Below, piece after piece: positions 1-15,309 of a stretch of 64,000 nt of DNA. The stretch's first letter is position 1. Each line of letters starts with the position of its first letter. Under the pieces are notes generated by a model. It was not told the origin of the DNA. It saw only the letters and a list, made by a program, of their open reading frames with translations, and ran no database searches. The translations under genes and the position numbers were made by a program. Source of the DNA: Closterium sp. Naga37s-1 (lineage: Eukaryota; Streptophyta; Zygnematophyceae; Desmidiales; Closteriaceae); the NCBI GenBank assembly GCA_947471745.1, contig CANJKZ010000084.1, positions 3,724,001 through 3,788,000 of the forward strand. Reading direction: 5' to 3'.

Positions 1-2559
1 CCACCACCTGACTCTGCACTTCGCCAGGTTCTCAGTCTTCCCTCGTCTACTAGTCTTCCGTTACAGCCTGGCTCACCGCTGCCTGCTCCTTCTCCGTACA
101 CAGAGCAGACTGGGGGCCTTGCAGAGCGTCGTGAGCCTACGTCGCGTCCTGTCTCACCTGTCCGTTCCGGTCGTCGTGTTCCTCGTCCGAGCCAGCCGGC
201 TGTCTCCGGCCCTCACCTTGTTGTTCGTCGTCCTTCCTCTCCTCCGTCGCGTGTTCCTCTACCATCTCCCCCTGCGTCCTCTCTGCCTGTCGTTGCTGAC
301 CCTGCGTCTGACCAGTTTCGTGCTGAGCACTCTACTGCCACGCGTCTGCTTGCCACTGTTGTCACTGACCCGTCGTTTGAGTCTGCTGCTGCGTCTGCCT
401 TAGTCGCTGAGCTGGTTGACTTTGCTGCTCACTGTCGTCTAGACTACGCCGCCAGTCTTGTTGCTGAGTCTGAGTATGTCTGTCCTCCGTCCGTCAGGGG
501 TGAGTGTGCTCTTGGCACGGACGTCCTTTGAGGACAGGCAGGAGGACCTTGAGTGTCTTGCAGCCGCTGCGCCTCATCTCGTGTCCATGCTGCTTGCCCC
601 TGAGGGAGACCCGGATGCACCAGACATCCCTACCCCGCGCTCTTACGCTGAGGCGATCGCGGGTGAGTACTCCTCTCAGTGGCAGACAGCCATGGACGCA
701 GAGATGGCATCCTGGAAGTCCACAGGCACCTACGTCGACGAGGTTCCCCCTCCTGGGGCGAACATTGTCAGTGGCATGTGGATTTTCAGGGTGAAGCGGC
801 CTCCAGGTTCTCCGCCTGTCTTCAAGGCTCGTTACGTGGCTCGAGGCTTCAGTCAGCGAGAGGGAGTTGACTTCTTCCAGACCTTCTCCCCCACCCCGAA
901 GATGACCACTCTTCGGGTGCTGCTGCATGTTGCCGCTCAGCGTGACTACGAGCTTCACTCTCTTGACTTCAGCACAGCCTTCTTACAGGGCAGCTTGCAC
1001 GAGGAGATCTGGCTGCGCCGCCCTCTTGGCTTCACTGGGTCGTTCCCTCCTGGTACCCAGTAAAACCCGGCGGCCAGTCTACGGTCTCCGCTAGGCGCCA
1101 CGTGAGTGGCACGACACACTGAGGACGACACTTGCGGCTCTTGGGTTTGCTCCGTCGACTGCTGACCCGTCACTGTTTCTGCGCACCGACACTTCGCTGC
1201 CGCCGTTCTACATCCTCGTGTACGTCGACGACTTGGTCTTTGCCACTGCTGACACTGAGGCTCTCGCCCTGGTGAAGTCGGAGCTGCAGAAGAGACACAC
1301 GTGCACAGACCTGGGTGAACTGCACCTCTATCTTGGCTTGCATATCACCCGGAACAGAGCACGCCGCACCATCACACTGACTCAGTCACACATGGTGCAG
1401 CAGGTCCTTCAGCGCTTCGGCTTCACCTGGTCCTCAGCACAGGCCACTCCTCTGGCTACAGGTCACTCGCTCTCAGCTCCACCTTCGGACGAGTCCGTAG
1501 AGCCGAGTGGTCCTTACCCAGAGCTAGTGGGCTGCCTCATGTACCTGATGACCTGCACTCGTCCTGACCTTGCATACCCTCTTGGCCTTCTGGCTCGCTA
1601 CGTGGCTCCTGGTCGGCACCGAAAGGTGCACATGGATGCTGCTATGAGGGTACTGCGCTACTTGTGCAGTACATCGGGCATGGGGCTCGTGCTTGGAGGA
1701 CGGGGTGACGTTGTCCTCACTGGTCACTCGGACGCCTCTTGGGTTGACGACCAGGCTACGCAGCGGTCGTCACAGGGTTACACCTTCAGCCTTGGTTCTG
1801 GTTCAGTTTCCTGGCGTTCTACACGCTCGTCTTCAGTTCTCGGCTCCAGCTGTGAGGCCGAGATCTACGCCACAGCCATGGCTGCGCAGGAGCTACGCTG
1901 GCTCACCTACCTGCTGACCTACTTGGGAGAGCGGCCTCGTTCTCCTCCATTTCTGTACGTCGACAACAAGGCCGCCATTGCCTTGTGTCAGGAGCACAGA
2001 CTGGAGCACAGAACAAAGCACATCGCTCTCCGTTACTTCCTTGCTCGAGAGCTGCAGCAGCGTGGCCAGCTTCGTCTTACTTACGTGGCCACTCGGGCCA
2101 ACACTGCTGATATATTCACCAAGGCGCTTCCGCGTGGTGATCATCAGCGTTTCTGCACTTTGTTAGGCCTTGTGCCTACGCTTCCTCACTTGCTGTAGGC
2201 TTTGTTTGTACTGTGATCTATATATATACCTGCATGCTTGCTCTTTTAGGTAGATATCACTGTGCTGTTGTTGTTACATATATATCTCTGCATGTGAACT
2301 GGCCTTGTGGCCTTTTGCTTGTGCTCAGACTGCGTGGTGATGTTGTGATCCACCCTGAGCTTGCTTTGCACTTCCTACCTGGCCTTGTGACCCTCTTTTG
2401 TCCCCCACTTTGCCTATGGGGGTGTGTCAAACATATGTTTATATGTTGTAGTTTAGAAAGGCTTTAGTGGGGTACTCACTGTGGGGTACAACCCCTTAGG
2501 TTTCATTTTTGTACCAACACTCTCGACATTCAATACCAACTTTGCCTAGGATTCTAACA
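1..2559 (+). mobile_element. Ty1/copia retrotransposon fossil, 3' part (enters from left edge)
   Basis: The reverse-transcriptase and RNase H end of a copia Pol is readable from the left edge to about 2200. It includes the YVDDL active-site box near 1220 and a C-terminal RNase H part with DNKAAIALC-like sequence near 1965. A 3' untranslated stretch with TA-rich runs follows, then a purine tract (TATGGGGGTG) directly before a short LTR at 2425-2559. The 5' half lies outside the window. The coding part is broken, with about one or two breaks visible. The same 3' untranslated sequence is found in the other copia copies here, so all belong to one related group. Confidence 0.9.
2425..2559 (+). repeat. 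3' LTR of the left-edge copia element
   Basis: This 135-bp LTR begins TGTCAAACATATG after the polypurine tract and ends GGATTCTAACA. Both ends resemble the LTR at 39983-40143, so the two elements are close relatives. The partner 5' LTR is outside the window. Confidence 0.8.
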
Positions 2560-2568
2560 CTCATACCA

Positions 2569-3027
2569 TGTTGGGCTGAACAAAGCCCTTAGGATCCTTT
2601 CAAGGCTAAGACTTGGAGTAGTGATGTTGTAATTGCGGAAGCGTATAATAAACTTGTTGAACTATTGAACCACCTTGCACTAGTGTGTGAGAGCAGGATG
2701 AATTGATTAAAGCAAAGAGATACAAGAATATATATATAATTTACAAGGAATACGAAGAGGTGCGATTAACTGTTTTTGTTGTTGCGGTTCGATACAGTGA
2801 CGACTCGGGCAACTGCTCAATACCGTGTCAGTTGTTTGTCCTTGTTGTCACGCTGTATTTCGTCAAGTCAAAGGTCGCTGACCTTTGACCTTCGCGTAAC
2901 CTCCAGCTGTTACTTTCTATCACCCTCCTCGGTTGACTCGCCGTTGCTCTGCTGTGATTTGCCTCGTTTGTTGTCTTATTGTTTCGACACAACAGGAGCG
3001 TTAAATTACTTGTTTCCAACAACAACA
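2569..3027 (-). repeat. Probable LTR of a minus-strand copia element
   Basis: The 459-bp stretch begins TGTTGGGC and ends CAACAACA, the TGTTG...CAACA terminal pattern of plant copia LTRs. Just outside its left end, read on the minus strand, is TGGTATGAG, which fits the start of an initiator-Met tRNA primer site. A TATA-rich run lies inside. The left-edge copia element begins immediately beyond, so it appears to have inserted only a few bases into the body of this older element. Partner LTR not seen. Confidence 0.4.
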
Positions 3028-3520
3028 TGATCTGGGCCTACTTCGAGTCGACGCCCAGGCTTTCACTCCCACGCCAATCGGTAAATTCTCGAACCTACTC
3101 ACGTTTTTTGTTATTTCGCATGTATAGGTTCTTGTTGTCCTCTGGTTGTACCAGTGCCCAACTTCGTGTGTGTATTTTCACCAGGGGTTCCCTCGTCGTC
3201 AACCTCGCATGCAAGGTGTAATTGCATGCCGTGACTCACGGCTCAGGGGGTTGTAGTTAGTAGTTGAAACGAGACAGCTGTAGAATGTAGGGCATAAATG
3301 AAGCAGCAATAATGTGACCCTTGTTTGCTGAATGTTGGTGCAAGTACTTTTTAGCGATTCTGATTGTTGCAAGTGTTTTGAGCAATTCTGATTGTTGCAA
3401 GTGTCTGATTCTGGTCATTGTTTCTAGACATTCATACGATATTAAACACTAGGGAGGACGAGTATTTATATACAGTACCAGAAAATCCAAATCATAATCT
3501 AAACCTACGAAATTCAGTAA
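3028..3520. other. Spacer downstream of the GUX gene
   Basis: No gene is seen here. It should contain the GUX 3' untranslated region, because the gene reads leftward and stops at 3521. A short imperfect tandem repeat of about 28 bp (unit CAAGTGTTTTGAGCAATTCT plus 8 bases) occurs two and a half times at about 3341-3414. Confidence 0.5.
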
Positions 3521-6500
3521 CTAAGGTGCTGGTTTTGGCTTGGATTGTTCTATCAGCTTCTTCAGCTTCGCCTCTGCTTCACTTGATATCAAGCAAAATT
3601 GCTTTAGTGGCTCTGGCAGTGAATCGTGTGCACTCCACCACCTCTTATGAGCCGCCTCATTAGTGAAGTCGAGAAAATAGGGTAGTAGAATGTTGCAATC
3701 AAACTCACGATAACACCACCATGGCTTCATACCAAGGTAGTGTATAGCGTGGATTTCTGAAGGGTCTTCTGAAAACCACCTGCTTTTCATATACACGAGA
3801 GCTTGTTTCTTCACTGGGTCAGAGGTCCAGACCGGTTTGAGAATGTTTATGGAATCTGGGACGCGGTGCCACCAGGTGAAGACATTGTTCAAGAAGCCCT
3901 GGGCAGGGGGGAGTATGAGGGAAATTGGTGGAAAATAAAATTAGTGGAATTGAGGGCCAAGAGAAATGACAGTCAACTCAGAATGATTTACACCTTTGCT
4001 GCTGGGACTGCAAGAGTGATGTAAACTGCGATGGGGTGCTAGAGAGTCGCATCACAACTTGGTCTCACCTGGCTGGTCCCAGTCGTTAGCCGATCGCACT
4101 CCTTTCAACTTCACAACAGGCACTCGACCAAAAGAAAAAAAGAAAAAAAAAACAGACAAACAAACAGTTTGAACCTTCACAGTTCAAAGTACAAGGGTTG
4201 CTTCCGCTGAAGAGGGTGATAGGGAGTCGCATCACATGACATAACAACATGGTCTCACCTGGTCCCCTCCATTCTCCGATCGCACTCGCTCTAGATTTGC
4301 CATCAGCAGGTCAAACATGCAATCCGACGGCTCCAAGACCATCACGCCTGAGTTGAAATCTGTGCCGTCGTTTCCGCGGGCGGAGATCTCGGGGTAGGAG
4401 AAGAGAAAGTCAATGCTGTTCAAGAGGAGCAGGTCCGAGTCAATAAAGAGCAGCTTGGTGTACTCCGTCTGCTGCCACAGCCGCAGCTTGCTGGGGGGGG
4501 GAGGGGGGAGGGGGGGGGGGAGGGGGAGGGGGGCGTAAGGGGTCAATGGAGTCAACGAGAGTCAATGAAGAGCAGCTTGGCGTATTCCGTCTGCTGCCAC
4601 AGCCGCAGCTTGATGGGGCAGGGGAACAGGTGGGAGAGGGAGGGAGGGGATTTAGGAGAGGTCAATGGAGTCAACGAGAGTCAATGAAGAGCAGCTTGGT
4701 GTACTCCGTCTACTGCCACAGCCGCAGCTTGCTGGGGTGGGGGGTGAGGGGGTCGAGAGGGTGGGGGGGACGGGGGGGAAGAAGAGTCAACAAGTCAAAA
4801 CGAGTCAGCGTATGTCAGAATGAGTTAACAAGTCAAAAAGAAGACAGTGGCAGAAGTCATATTAACCCACAGAAGCAAATGAATTATAGATTGAATGAAA
4901 TTTTGTGCACCTGGCACAAAAAAAAACATTTACAGGTCAGATGAAAATAATAAAGCTAATCGTGATTTAAAAGGAAATAGGTGGGTGAAAGAGGCACAAG
5001 ATTCACTAAGAAAAATATTTCAAGAAAAGACCAACCACAGATTTTTGCCAATAACAAGCAAACACAAGTTGACCCCCACTTGCTATACGCACACATACCT
5101 CTAGCTCCACTCGCTACAAGCACACAAACTTGTAGTTCGGTACAAGCACACGGGCTTGTAGTTCAACTCGATATAAGCACACAAACCTGTAATTCCACTC
5201 GTTATAAGTCCCATTGAGTGCGTGGGGGTTGCGAATCCTCTCAATCTCCTTCACCGTCCACCCCGCCTCCTTGAGCCCTCGCCTGCTCCCCTCTTGAATC
5301 TCCTTCGATACAAGCACAACCATCTCGTGCGTGCTGCCCGTCCTCCTTATGCTTTGCCCCAGTACTATTGCGCCACACACGTAGCGATCCGACGAGTGTA
5401 GCACTGTAGCATACGCGACGCGCTGGTTGGCTGGCGGGAGGGAAGAAAGGGACGCACGTGGAAGGAAGGAGTTCAATTATGAACGGATAAAGGTACGTTA
5501 CTGTGCATGCAGCGCAAGTGAGAAACATAATGACAGCTTATGACTCTGGTGACTTTTGAGTCGACTCGAAAGTCAACTCGTTACAATGGCACAAGAGAGA
5601 AATACAATGACAACCTATGACTATGCCACTAACCTCTCGTCTCCTACCTGCCACCTTGCTGTTAATAGGCTGAGCCATGGCGCATGATCCCAGGGGCTGT
5701 ACACGTGTCAGCATGTCACTGGCCGTCAGGTTGTACAGCCACGTGTCCCCCTCCCGCGTCACGAGTCGCGAGCAGTGGAAGAGGTTGGGCGGCGGGCGGC
5801 ATGCGGAGAGTAACACCACTGGTAACCACGTGCGATTCGCCTGTTACAGGAGAGGTAGTACAAGGGGATTGGACGAATAAAGGCGGAGGGTAACACCACT
5901 GGTAACCACAGCTGGCGAACTTGGAACAGATGAACCGAGAGAAGGGTTTGCTGAAATTCAGCGAGCCTTTATTTAGAATGAAGGGGAACGGATGAGACGA
6001 CACGAGAGTATCGTCACTGGTAACCACTGGTGAGTTGCCACGGTACAGGGGGGATGGGAGAGAATGGATGAGACGACACGTGGATAGCAGCACCACTGGT
6101 AACCATCCACGGGCGGCGAGGCTGCTACAAGATCGAAGAAGGGGATTAGAATAAAGTAGTACCCTTATGACGAAGCTTGTTATAGTGAGAAGGTGGTGTA
6201 GCCAGCGAACATCCTTCGCCCAGGAATCGCTAGGCTCGTCGCAGGGCACATGTGCGACAATGGCGTCGATGCTGGTCAGCCAATCTGGATAGCTCGGTTC
6301 AGGAATTTTTGGGCAGGATGCGTCGGTTTCGTTTACCCATACAGGGTACACGTCACTCCACGTCAGATTCTCGGACACACGCGGAACAGGCAGCGAGAGA
6401 AGTTTGTAGCGCGTGGCGACGGAGGCGCTGGTAACGGGGGGGTCGAGATTGAACGTCGCGACATTGGCGAACGAATAGCGACCTTTTTGCTGGAACGAGA

Positions 6501-7284
6501 TCAGGGCGGCGAAAGCGCGATCGAAAGCGACGAGAGGGCCATCCCCTTCAGGCGGGGGCTTAGCCGACGGGGATTCAGCAGGCAAGGATACAGTCGGTGG
6601 GGATTCGGCAGGTAAGGGTACAGCCGGTGGGGAATCAGCAGGTAAGGATACAGCCGGTGGGGAATCAACAGGTAAGGATACAGCCGGTGGGGAATCAACA
6701 GGTAAGGATACAGCTGGTGGGGAATCAGCAGGTAAGGGCACGGCCGGTGGGGATTCAGCAGGTAAGGATACAGCGGGTGGGGAATCAGAAGGTACAGCCG
6801 CAAATCCTTCCTGGTAAACGCTCCCCGAGATATTAGCACCGAAAGGGCGGAATGCCGCCGTTAACTTAGCATGATTGAATGTACTCATATCGAACCACTC
6901 AATAGGCGAGTGCCATGTGGCAGAGTCCTTGAAGAAGTGGAAAGTTACGAGGAGTAGACCGAGCGCCACGAAGAAGCAGCGCGCCGCTAAGAATAGCTTA
7001 ACTTGAGGCGTGAGATGCGGCAGGGAATCTAAGGAGGTCGTCACTGGGTGGTATGTTGAAGGAAGCGCTTCGGCCCCCTTCGGTGCACTATGCGCAGCAC
7101 CGTTGATCATTGCGAAGAGGGTGATTGAACGGCTCAATAGCACTCCGTGAGAAAATCTTTGGGGAAAGGACCTAGCACAGAGCATTTGAGCTGAGTCGAG
7201 AAAGTTTTGGCTGCCAGCGATGCTACGGCAAAACGCACTCGCGACGGCAATCCAGAAGGTAAAAGTAGTCACGAGGCACAACAC
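3521..7284 (-). CDS. GUX: GUX-type xylan glucuronosyltransferase (GT8)
   Basis: Golgi type II glycosyltransferase expected to add glucuronic acid to xylan in the plant-type cell wall. Spliced model, minus strand: exons 7284-6163, 5840-5648, 5430-5187, 4490-4259 and 3898-3521, giving 722 aa (Arabidopsis GUX1 is about 660). All introns are GT-AG and the phases agree. Residues 95-117 form one membrane anchor. A 10-aa repeat (SPPAVSLPAE type) fills the stem at 165-240. Then follow the GUX-specific part (VNETDASCPKIPEP), the GT8 start (YATVLHSSDRYVCGA), the metal-binding DSD near 537-539, NSGVMVLEPSD, GGDQGFLN across an intron, and the HYLGMKPW metal box near 650. Met59 at 7110 is an alternative start leaving a more usual short cytosolic tail. 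Several exon edges are duplicated in introns. It lies head to head with ITPA. Family assignment is secure; linkage specificity is inferred. Confidence 0.9.
4045..4110 (-). repeat. Decayed copy of GUX exon 4 tail and donor
   Basis: On the plus strand both this stretch and the functional exon 4 end (4240-4300) read GAGTCGCATCACA, then GGTCTCACCTGG and CCGATCGCACTC. The copy therefore carries the exon end GGGACCAG followed by gtgag, placed about 180 bp inside intron 4. It has no continuing open frame. Confidence 0.75.
4561..4731 (-). repeat. Two extra copies of GUX exon 4 head inside intron 3
   Basis: Copies at about 4561-4612 and 4680-4731 match the functional exon start at 4490 over some 50 bp (CAAGCTGCGGCTGTGGCAG on the minus strand). 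One copy has lost the AG acceptor, and the other keeps the acceptor but carries an in-frame stop. The G-rich flanking intron sequence is repeated with them. Confidence 0.85.
5093..5177 (-). repeat. Three degenerate copies of GUX exon 3 tail inside intron 3
   Basis: The functional exon 3 end reads AACGAGTGGAATTACAG and is followed by gtttgtgtgc. Inside the intron, three related units at about 5150-5177, 5125-5147 and 5093-5120 repeat the exon end plus GTGTGC donor-side sequence with substitutions. One of them (GAGCTAGAGgtatgtg) retains a plausible donor. Confidence 0.7.
5883..6120 (-). repeat. Three decayed copies of GUX exon 2 head inside intron 1
   Basis: The functional exon 2 starts at 5840 and encodes TWLPVVLLSACRPPP. 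The plus-strand core CACTGGTAACCA recurs at about 5895, 6014 and 6093. The most distant copy still reads GWLPVVLLSTCRL in one frame, preceded by an AG. The copies at 5990-6030 and 6064-6105 share longer flanks (GGATGAGACGACACG). These are tandem duplications of the exon edge with its 3' splice-site region. Confidence 0.8.
6565..6792 (-). repeat. 30-bp coding minisatellite in the GUX stem
   Basis: About seven to eight in-frame 30-bp units encode SPPAV[SP]LP[AV][DE]. The units are nearly identical in DNA, which indicates recent expansion or homogenisation. The repeat lies between the membrane anchor and the catalytic part, so it probably sets the length of a flexible Pro-rich stem. Confidence 0.9.
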
Positions 7285-8196
7285 GCCTCACGAGTCATGA
7301 CCCACAACGAAGAGCTTCGTGATCTGTGTTCTTGTGCTGGGGTTCACACAGGCACCTTTCGTGTTGTGTGTAGGTTCGGGCGCCTTTTGGCTGGGGCTCG
7401 ATTTGGGCTCTGATTGGCTGCGAGGTACGACAAAGCAGTAGGGCGTAACAGCTAGGTCTGCGGGTGAGAGCAACTCGCTTCGCATGGTTTCGTTAGCCGA
7501 ACTGCAACCTTTTCGCCAAGCATTAAAATTCCCAAACCAGCCTGCAAATTTCGGACAGAAGGGGCCAGCGCCGCACATCAACCAGAATCCCTCGCGTGGC
7601 ACGCTCTCTGGCCTTGAGTGTGATTAGGCTCGGCAAACGCGACACGTTTGTAGGGGGAGCTGCTGCTTGGCTTGGCGCCGAACCTGTGGGTGATGTTTGA
7701 TGGTACGGCGAGGCGATGTCCAATAACAATGCCCGATCGCACTACAAATTCGCACTAGGTTCAACAGGCTTGTGCTTGGCAACCATCCTGGTAACCAGAC
7801 TTCTCAAGAGCTTACGATGTTTGTAAGGCTTCCGCTCGTGCTGAAAAAAATCCCCTCGCGAGTGTCACCCTGGTTTGTGTCAATTGCTGGAGCTGACATG
7901 ACGCTGCTTCCGCAAATCTGTCGTAGCAACTCTAATATACAGTTTCGCTTTTACCGACTTTCGTCGATTTCGAAAGTTTTGGTCACTCTGCGTAAACGCA
8001 TCCAAACCCTTTTTAAGTCTGTAAACTTCGTTTCTCTGGGTGTTGTTGTTTTTGAGCTTCTGACGCCATTTCCCAAATTCCGAAGCCAAATTCCCGAATC
8101 CCGTAGCGCTTGCTTCCACCTGATCTGAGGCGGTAGGATCGAGAGCGACCGGGAGGGTTTTTTTTCGTTATCTTTGCTATCGATCGGAACGCGGCG
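7285..8196. promoter_or_regulatory. Shared upstream region between GUX and ITPA
   Basis: The two genes diverge from this 0.9-kb interval, so it should hold both promoters and 5' untranslated regions. A minus-strand open frame at 7602-7288 in phase with GUX ends in a stop just before the GUX ATG and is not taken as coding. I recognise no TATA box or defined motif. Confidence 0.45.
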
Positions 8197-12070
<3,874 letters not shown>

Positions 12071-12950
12071 GTTAGTGATTCATTTTTTATGTTTCGTTTT
12101 TGTTTCTTAGAGAATGGCAGTGTCAGCCAATGTGTAGAAACAAAATAATGCGAAGTGGCTCTTCACTGTGTAACAAGTAAAAAGGAACTGCTCCAATCTG
12201 ACGTTTAGCTATTATTGAGCAAGAATGATCGGTGGTGTGGTATACACCTTTAGCTTGTCTCTAAGGTTTTCCCGCCAGAATTCCAAATCTGTCGAGGCGT
12301 CAGTCAGTTTGTGGATAATGTGGCGGTCCGGGCAAACTAACTCTCGAATTTGCCGTTCAAATTCCACCTTGTGCAGCTGTCTTTCAATCACCGTGTCAAA
12401 CGGTCAACAGTGTCTGACTGCCTGCTACTGCTAAGCGCATATTCCTGACTGTCCGACACGGTTGTCTTCCAATCAGATTCGCGATGTCATGCAGCCGTCA
12501 AGTCTGACGATTCTACTGTCAATCAGCATGAACCCCAACAATCGGCCCTGCCTGATGCTCCATTTGTCCATCAGCTAACTCTAGAAGAGCATGCTGTGAG
12601 GAAATGACTGCTTTGCTGACACTCCAGGACACTGATACAGTTGTCTAGTAGAGTTTTAATGACAGGGACCAATGGTTCCTGAGGAGTGGTGAGCAAACCA
12701 CGTCAGTAACGTTAATGCGAAGTTGCGCAGCTTCGTTACGTCAAGTTTCAAGTGGGATAGCGTCATTCGTGTCGGACGGAGCGGGCTTGAAGTTTTGGAT
12801 ACTCCGTTGCCTGTCATAGCCGTGACATCCATCATCATGTGGTTAGCGAGCAAACCGATGGCTTCGTAGTTGATACGACGGAATAGCCAATCTTTGTAGC
12901 TACGTTACGTCCGTCCAATCAGCGTCCTTCAACCATTCCTATAGTCCACA
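12071..12950. other. Spacer between ITPA and the coiled-coil gene
   Basis: I see no convincing gene. Base composition is near balanced, unlike the transposons. It should contain the ITPA 3' end and the promoter of the next gene; no motif is called. Confidence 0.4.
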
Positions 12951-15192
12951 ATGGGAAGACATGGTGGTGACATCCTCTGTCATGTTACGGTACGCAAGGA
13001 GACTGGAGGTGCTCCGTGGATCGGTGGTTGGACGTACTCGTCTGTGCCTTGCAGCGCCAGGAACACAGGAAGCGACGAGACTAGATATTCGACAGATTCA
13101 GTTTGTGACAACTTTCCGGCAGAATCTGCTCCTGAACCAGTGACACCAAGTTCAGACATGCTAGAAATGAGCAAGGACGATGCATCCGTTGTAGCTGAAA
13201 AGAAAGTCGGATTACCGACAGAGGTCGCCGATTTACTCGTTAAGAGAGACGAGGAATGGAAGAAGGAAGTTGCGAAGCTTCTAGCAGAGACCAACAGGCT
13301 GAAGCTGTCGAAGGACCAGACGATACGTACACTACGACATCGCGTTGAGGAGGAACGGTCGAGGAATAAAATCTTGAAGCAAAAAGTATTCGAGCTGGAG
13401 GGAGGGAAACCGGGCACTTCGGAAATACCGCTGGAAGATTTTGATGACGAAAGAGCTACGCCGTCTGCTGAAAGCAATTTTGCAACAGGGGATGGCCGTT
13501 GTCAGAGTTCTGCTTCTCGCTCACAAGCCGAGCCTCAATCTGCTGTTAGCTTGACAGTAAACAAGACCCTTCACAAGGTAAGTTACACATTGACGCGTGA
13601 ACGGACATTCAGGATGTGCATCCGTCCCTTTCGGTCTAATCGTTTTTCAATGTCTCACGTGTTCTCTTGAACGTTTCAGGTTGATTCTAAGGACGCGGAA
13701 ATCATTGCTAATCTACGACTTGAACTTACGTCTCTTAATTCTCATAAAGAGACACTCACATCTGAACTGGAATCACTTCGCTCCGTTCTAAACAGCGAGC
13801 AGCAGCGAATGAGAATTGTGGAGCAGCAAAGGGATGAGGCGTTGGAGGGAGCAAGAGAAGCAGAAGTAGCGCTAGGCATGGCTGAGCGAAAGCTCCAGGA
13901 ACAACATCAGCAGATCCTGAAAATGCAAGCGGAAGGTGATGCAGAAGGAGGCTGGCGAATTAAAGGGCTTGTTCCAGCATCACAGGTAAAAATAGACACC
14001 TTCAGCAGCATTTTTTATTCCACTGCTCCGCGTTTTGCAATAATTTCAAGTAGGTTTATTGTCCCCCAGCAATGTTCCACCTCCCTTATCTCCGTTTCAT
14101 TGTCATTTGCAGCTAGACGAGGCTCAGAAGCTCATGGGGGATCAGCTCAGTGAAATTTCAGCGCTAAACAGTCAGCTTAAGTCTTTTAAGTCTTCTTCTG
14201 AAGCTCAAGCGTTGCAGCTGAAGACTGTGGAAGGCGAGCTGGCAGATAATGTTGACAAGGTAAGACAGACGAAAGAATCGTTGGTGGTGGTTGAGGCTGA
14301 AAATAACCATTTATTAATGGAGAGAAACAAGCTGAAGGATGAGGTAGGCCGATTGCAAGCAGAGATTGTGGACCTGACTGCCTTGAAGACTGCTGGCGAG
14401 GAAAGGGAGAGGAAAAACGAAGTGGTTATTGAAGATTTGCAGTCACGGTTTGTGGAGATGGAGAGGCAAAAGGATGAAGCTGTGAAAGAGATCGAGAAGG
14501 TGTTAGGAGCAGTGATCTCGGAGGTCCAAGAAGAGAAGGAGAAAGTCGCAGTGGAGCTGGCAGAATCTAGAAACAAGGCTGAAGAATTGGGGAAGTGGGT
14601 ATCAGAGCTGAAAGCGATGATTCAGGAGATGCAGTCTAAGATTGAAGAGATGCAGGGAGCTGCGAATATGCAGGGCGCTGAGATCCATGCCTTGAGAGAG
14701 CAATTGCAGGCTGAAGAGCAAGAGGTGAATGTCAAGGAGAAGCAGATTGCAAAACTGACTGCTGACACTAAGACACTGAATGAGTTGATGACCAAAGCAA
14801 TGGAGAGCAGGCAAGGCATGGAAGTTCACCTGGAGGCGAAGGGGAGGGAGGTGGAGGAAATAAAAGGCGGACTGAGGCAGGCAGAAGCAAAGGTCGCAGC
14901 GCTGGAGAGGGAGCTGTCATGGAAGGACGGGAGGCTCAAGGCCGTGGAGGAAGATGCTCAGACGAAGCAGCTGCAGGTAAAGCGATTGGAGGGCCTATTG
15001 GTGGAGGTGCAGCAACAGGTGGGGGTGGTGCAGCGTGAGAAGGAGGCTTGGATGGGCCGGTTCTGGGCACTGGAGCAGGAGAAGACATCATTGGATGCAG
15101 AATTGTATGAGCTGAGTCACCTGATGCTGATGAAGGAGAGGGAGGTGCAGGCATTGCAAGCTGCTCAGGGCTACGGGCTGGATTCTGACTGA
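12951..15192 (+). CDS. Long coiled-coil protein of unknown family
   Basis: Three exons, 12951-13577, 13680-13985 and 14113-15192, are joined by phase-0 GT-AG introns and give 670 aa. From about residue 85 to 660 the protein is almost continuous Glu/Lys/Gln/Leu-rich heptad sequence (for example EAQALQLKTVEGELADNVDK), interrupted by an acidic, Ser-rich low-complexity part near 150-200. No catalytic motif is seen, and no membrane segment except possibly near the N terminus. The N terminus is uncertain: a second frame from 12961 reads as an Arg/Ser-rich, presequence-like peptide (MLRYARRLEVLRG), so an unrecognised 5' splice is possible. It resembles plant scaffold or filament-like coiled-coil proteins (MFP1, WEB type), but coiled coils resemble each other generally and I do not assign a family. 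No duplicated exon edges are seen. Confidence 0.75.
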
Positions 15193-15309
15193 AACTGGAC
15201 AGCCTGGGTTCAGTGATGTGTGCGAGCTTTGTTAGTTACAGCGATCTCCAACATCGTGCATTGGTAACACACTTTGCCGCACAAGCTCAGTGCAAAATAC
15301 ACACTGGTA

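Noticed and set aside
4546-4944. Plus-strand open frame of 132 codons
   Set aside because: It runs antisense through the duplicated GUX exon 4 heads and G-rich intron; no family resemblance.
7288-7602. Minus-strand open frame just upstream of GUX as an extra first exon
   Set aside because: It ends in a stop directly before the GUX ATG and resembles no part of the family; it is at most an upstream open frame.
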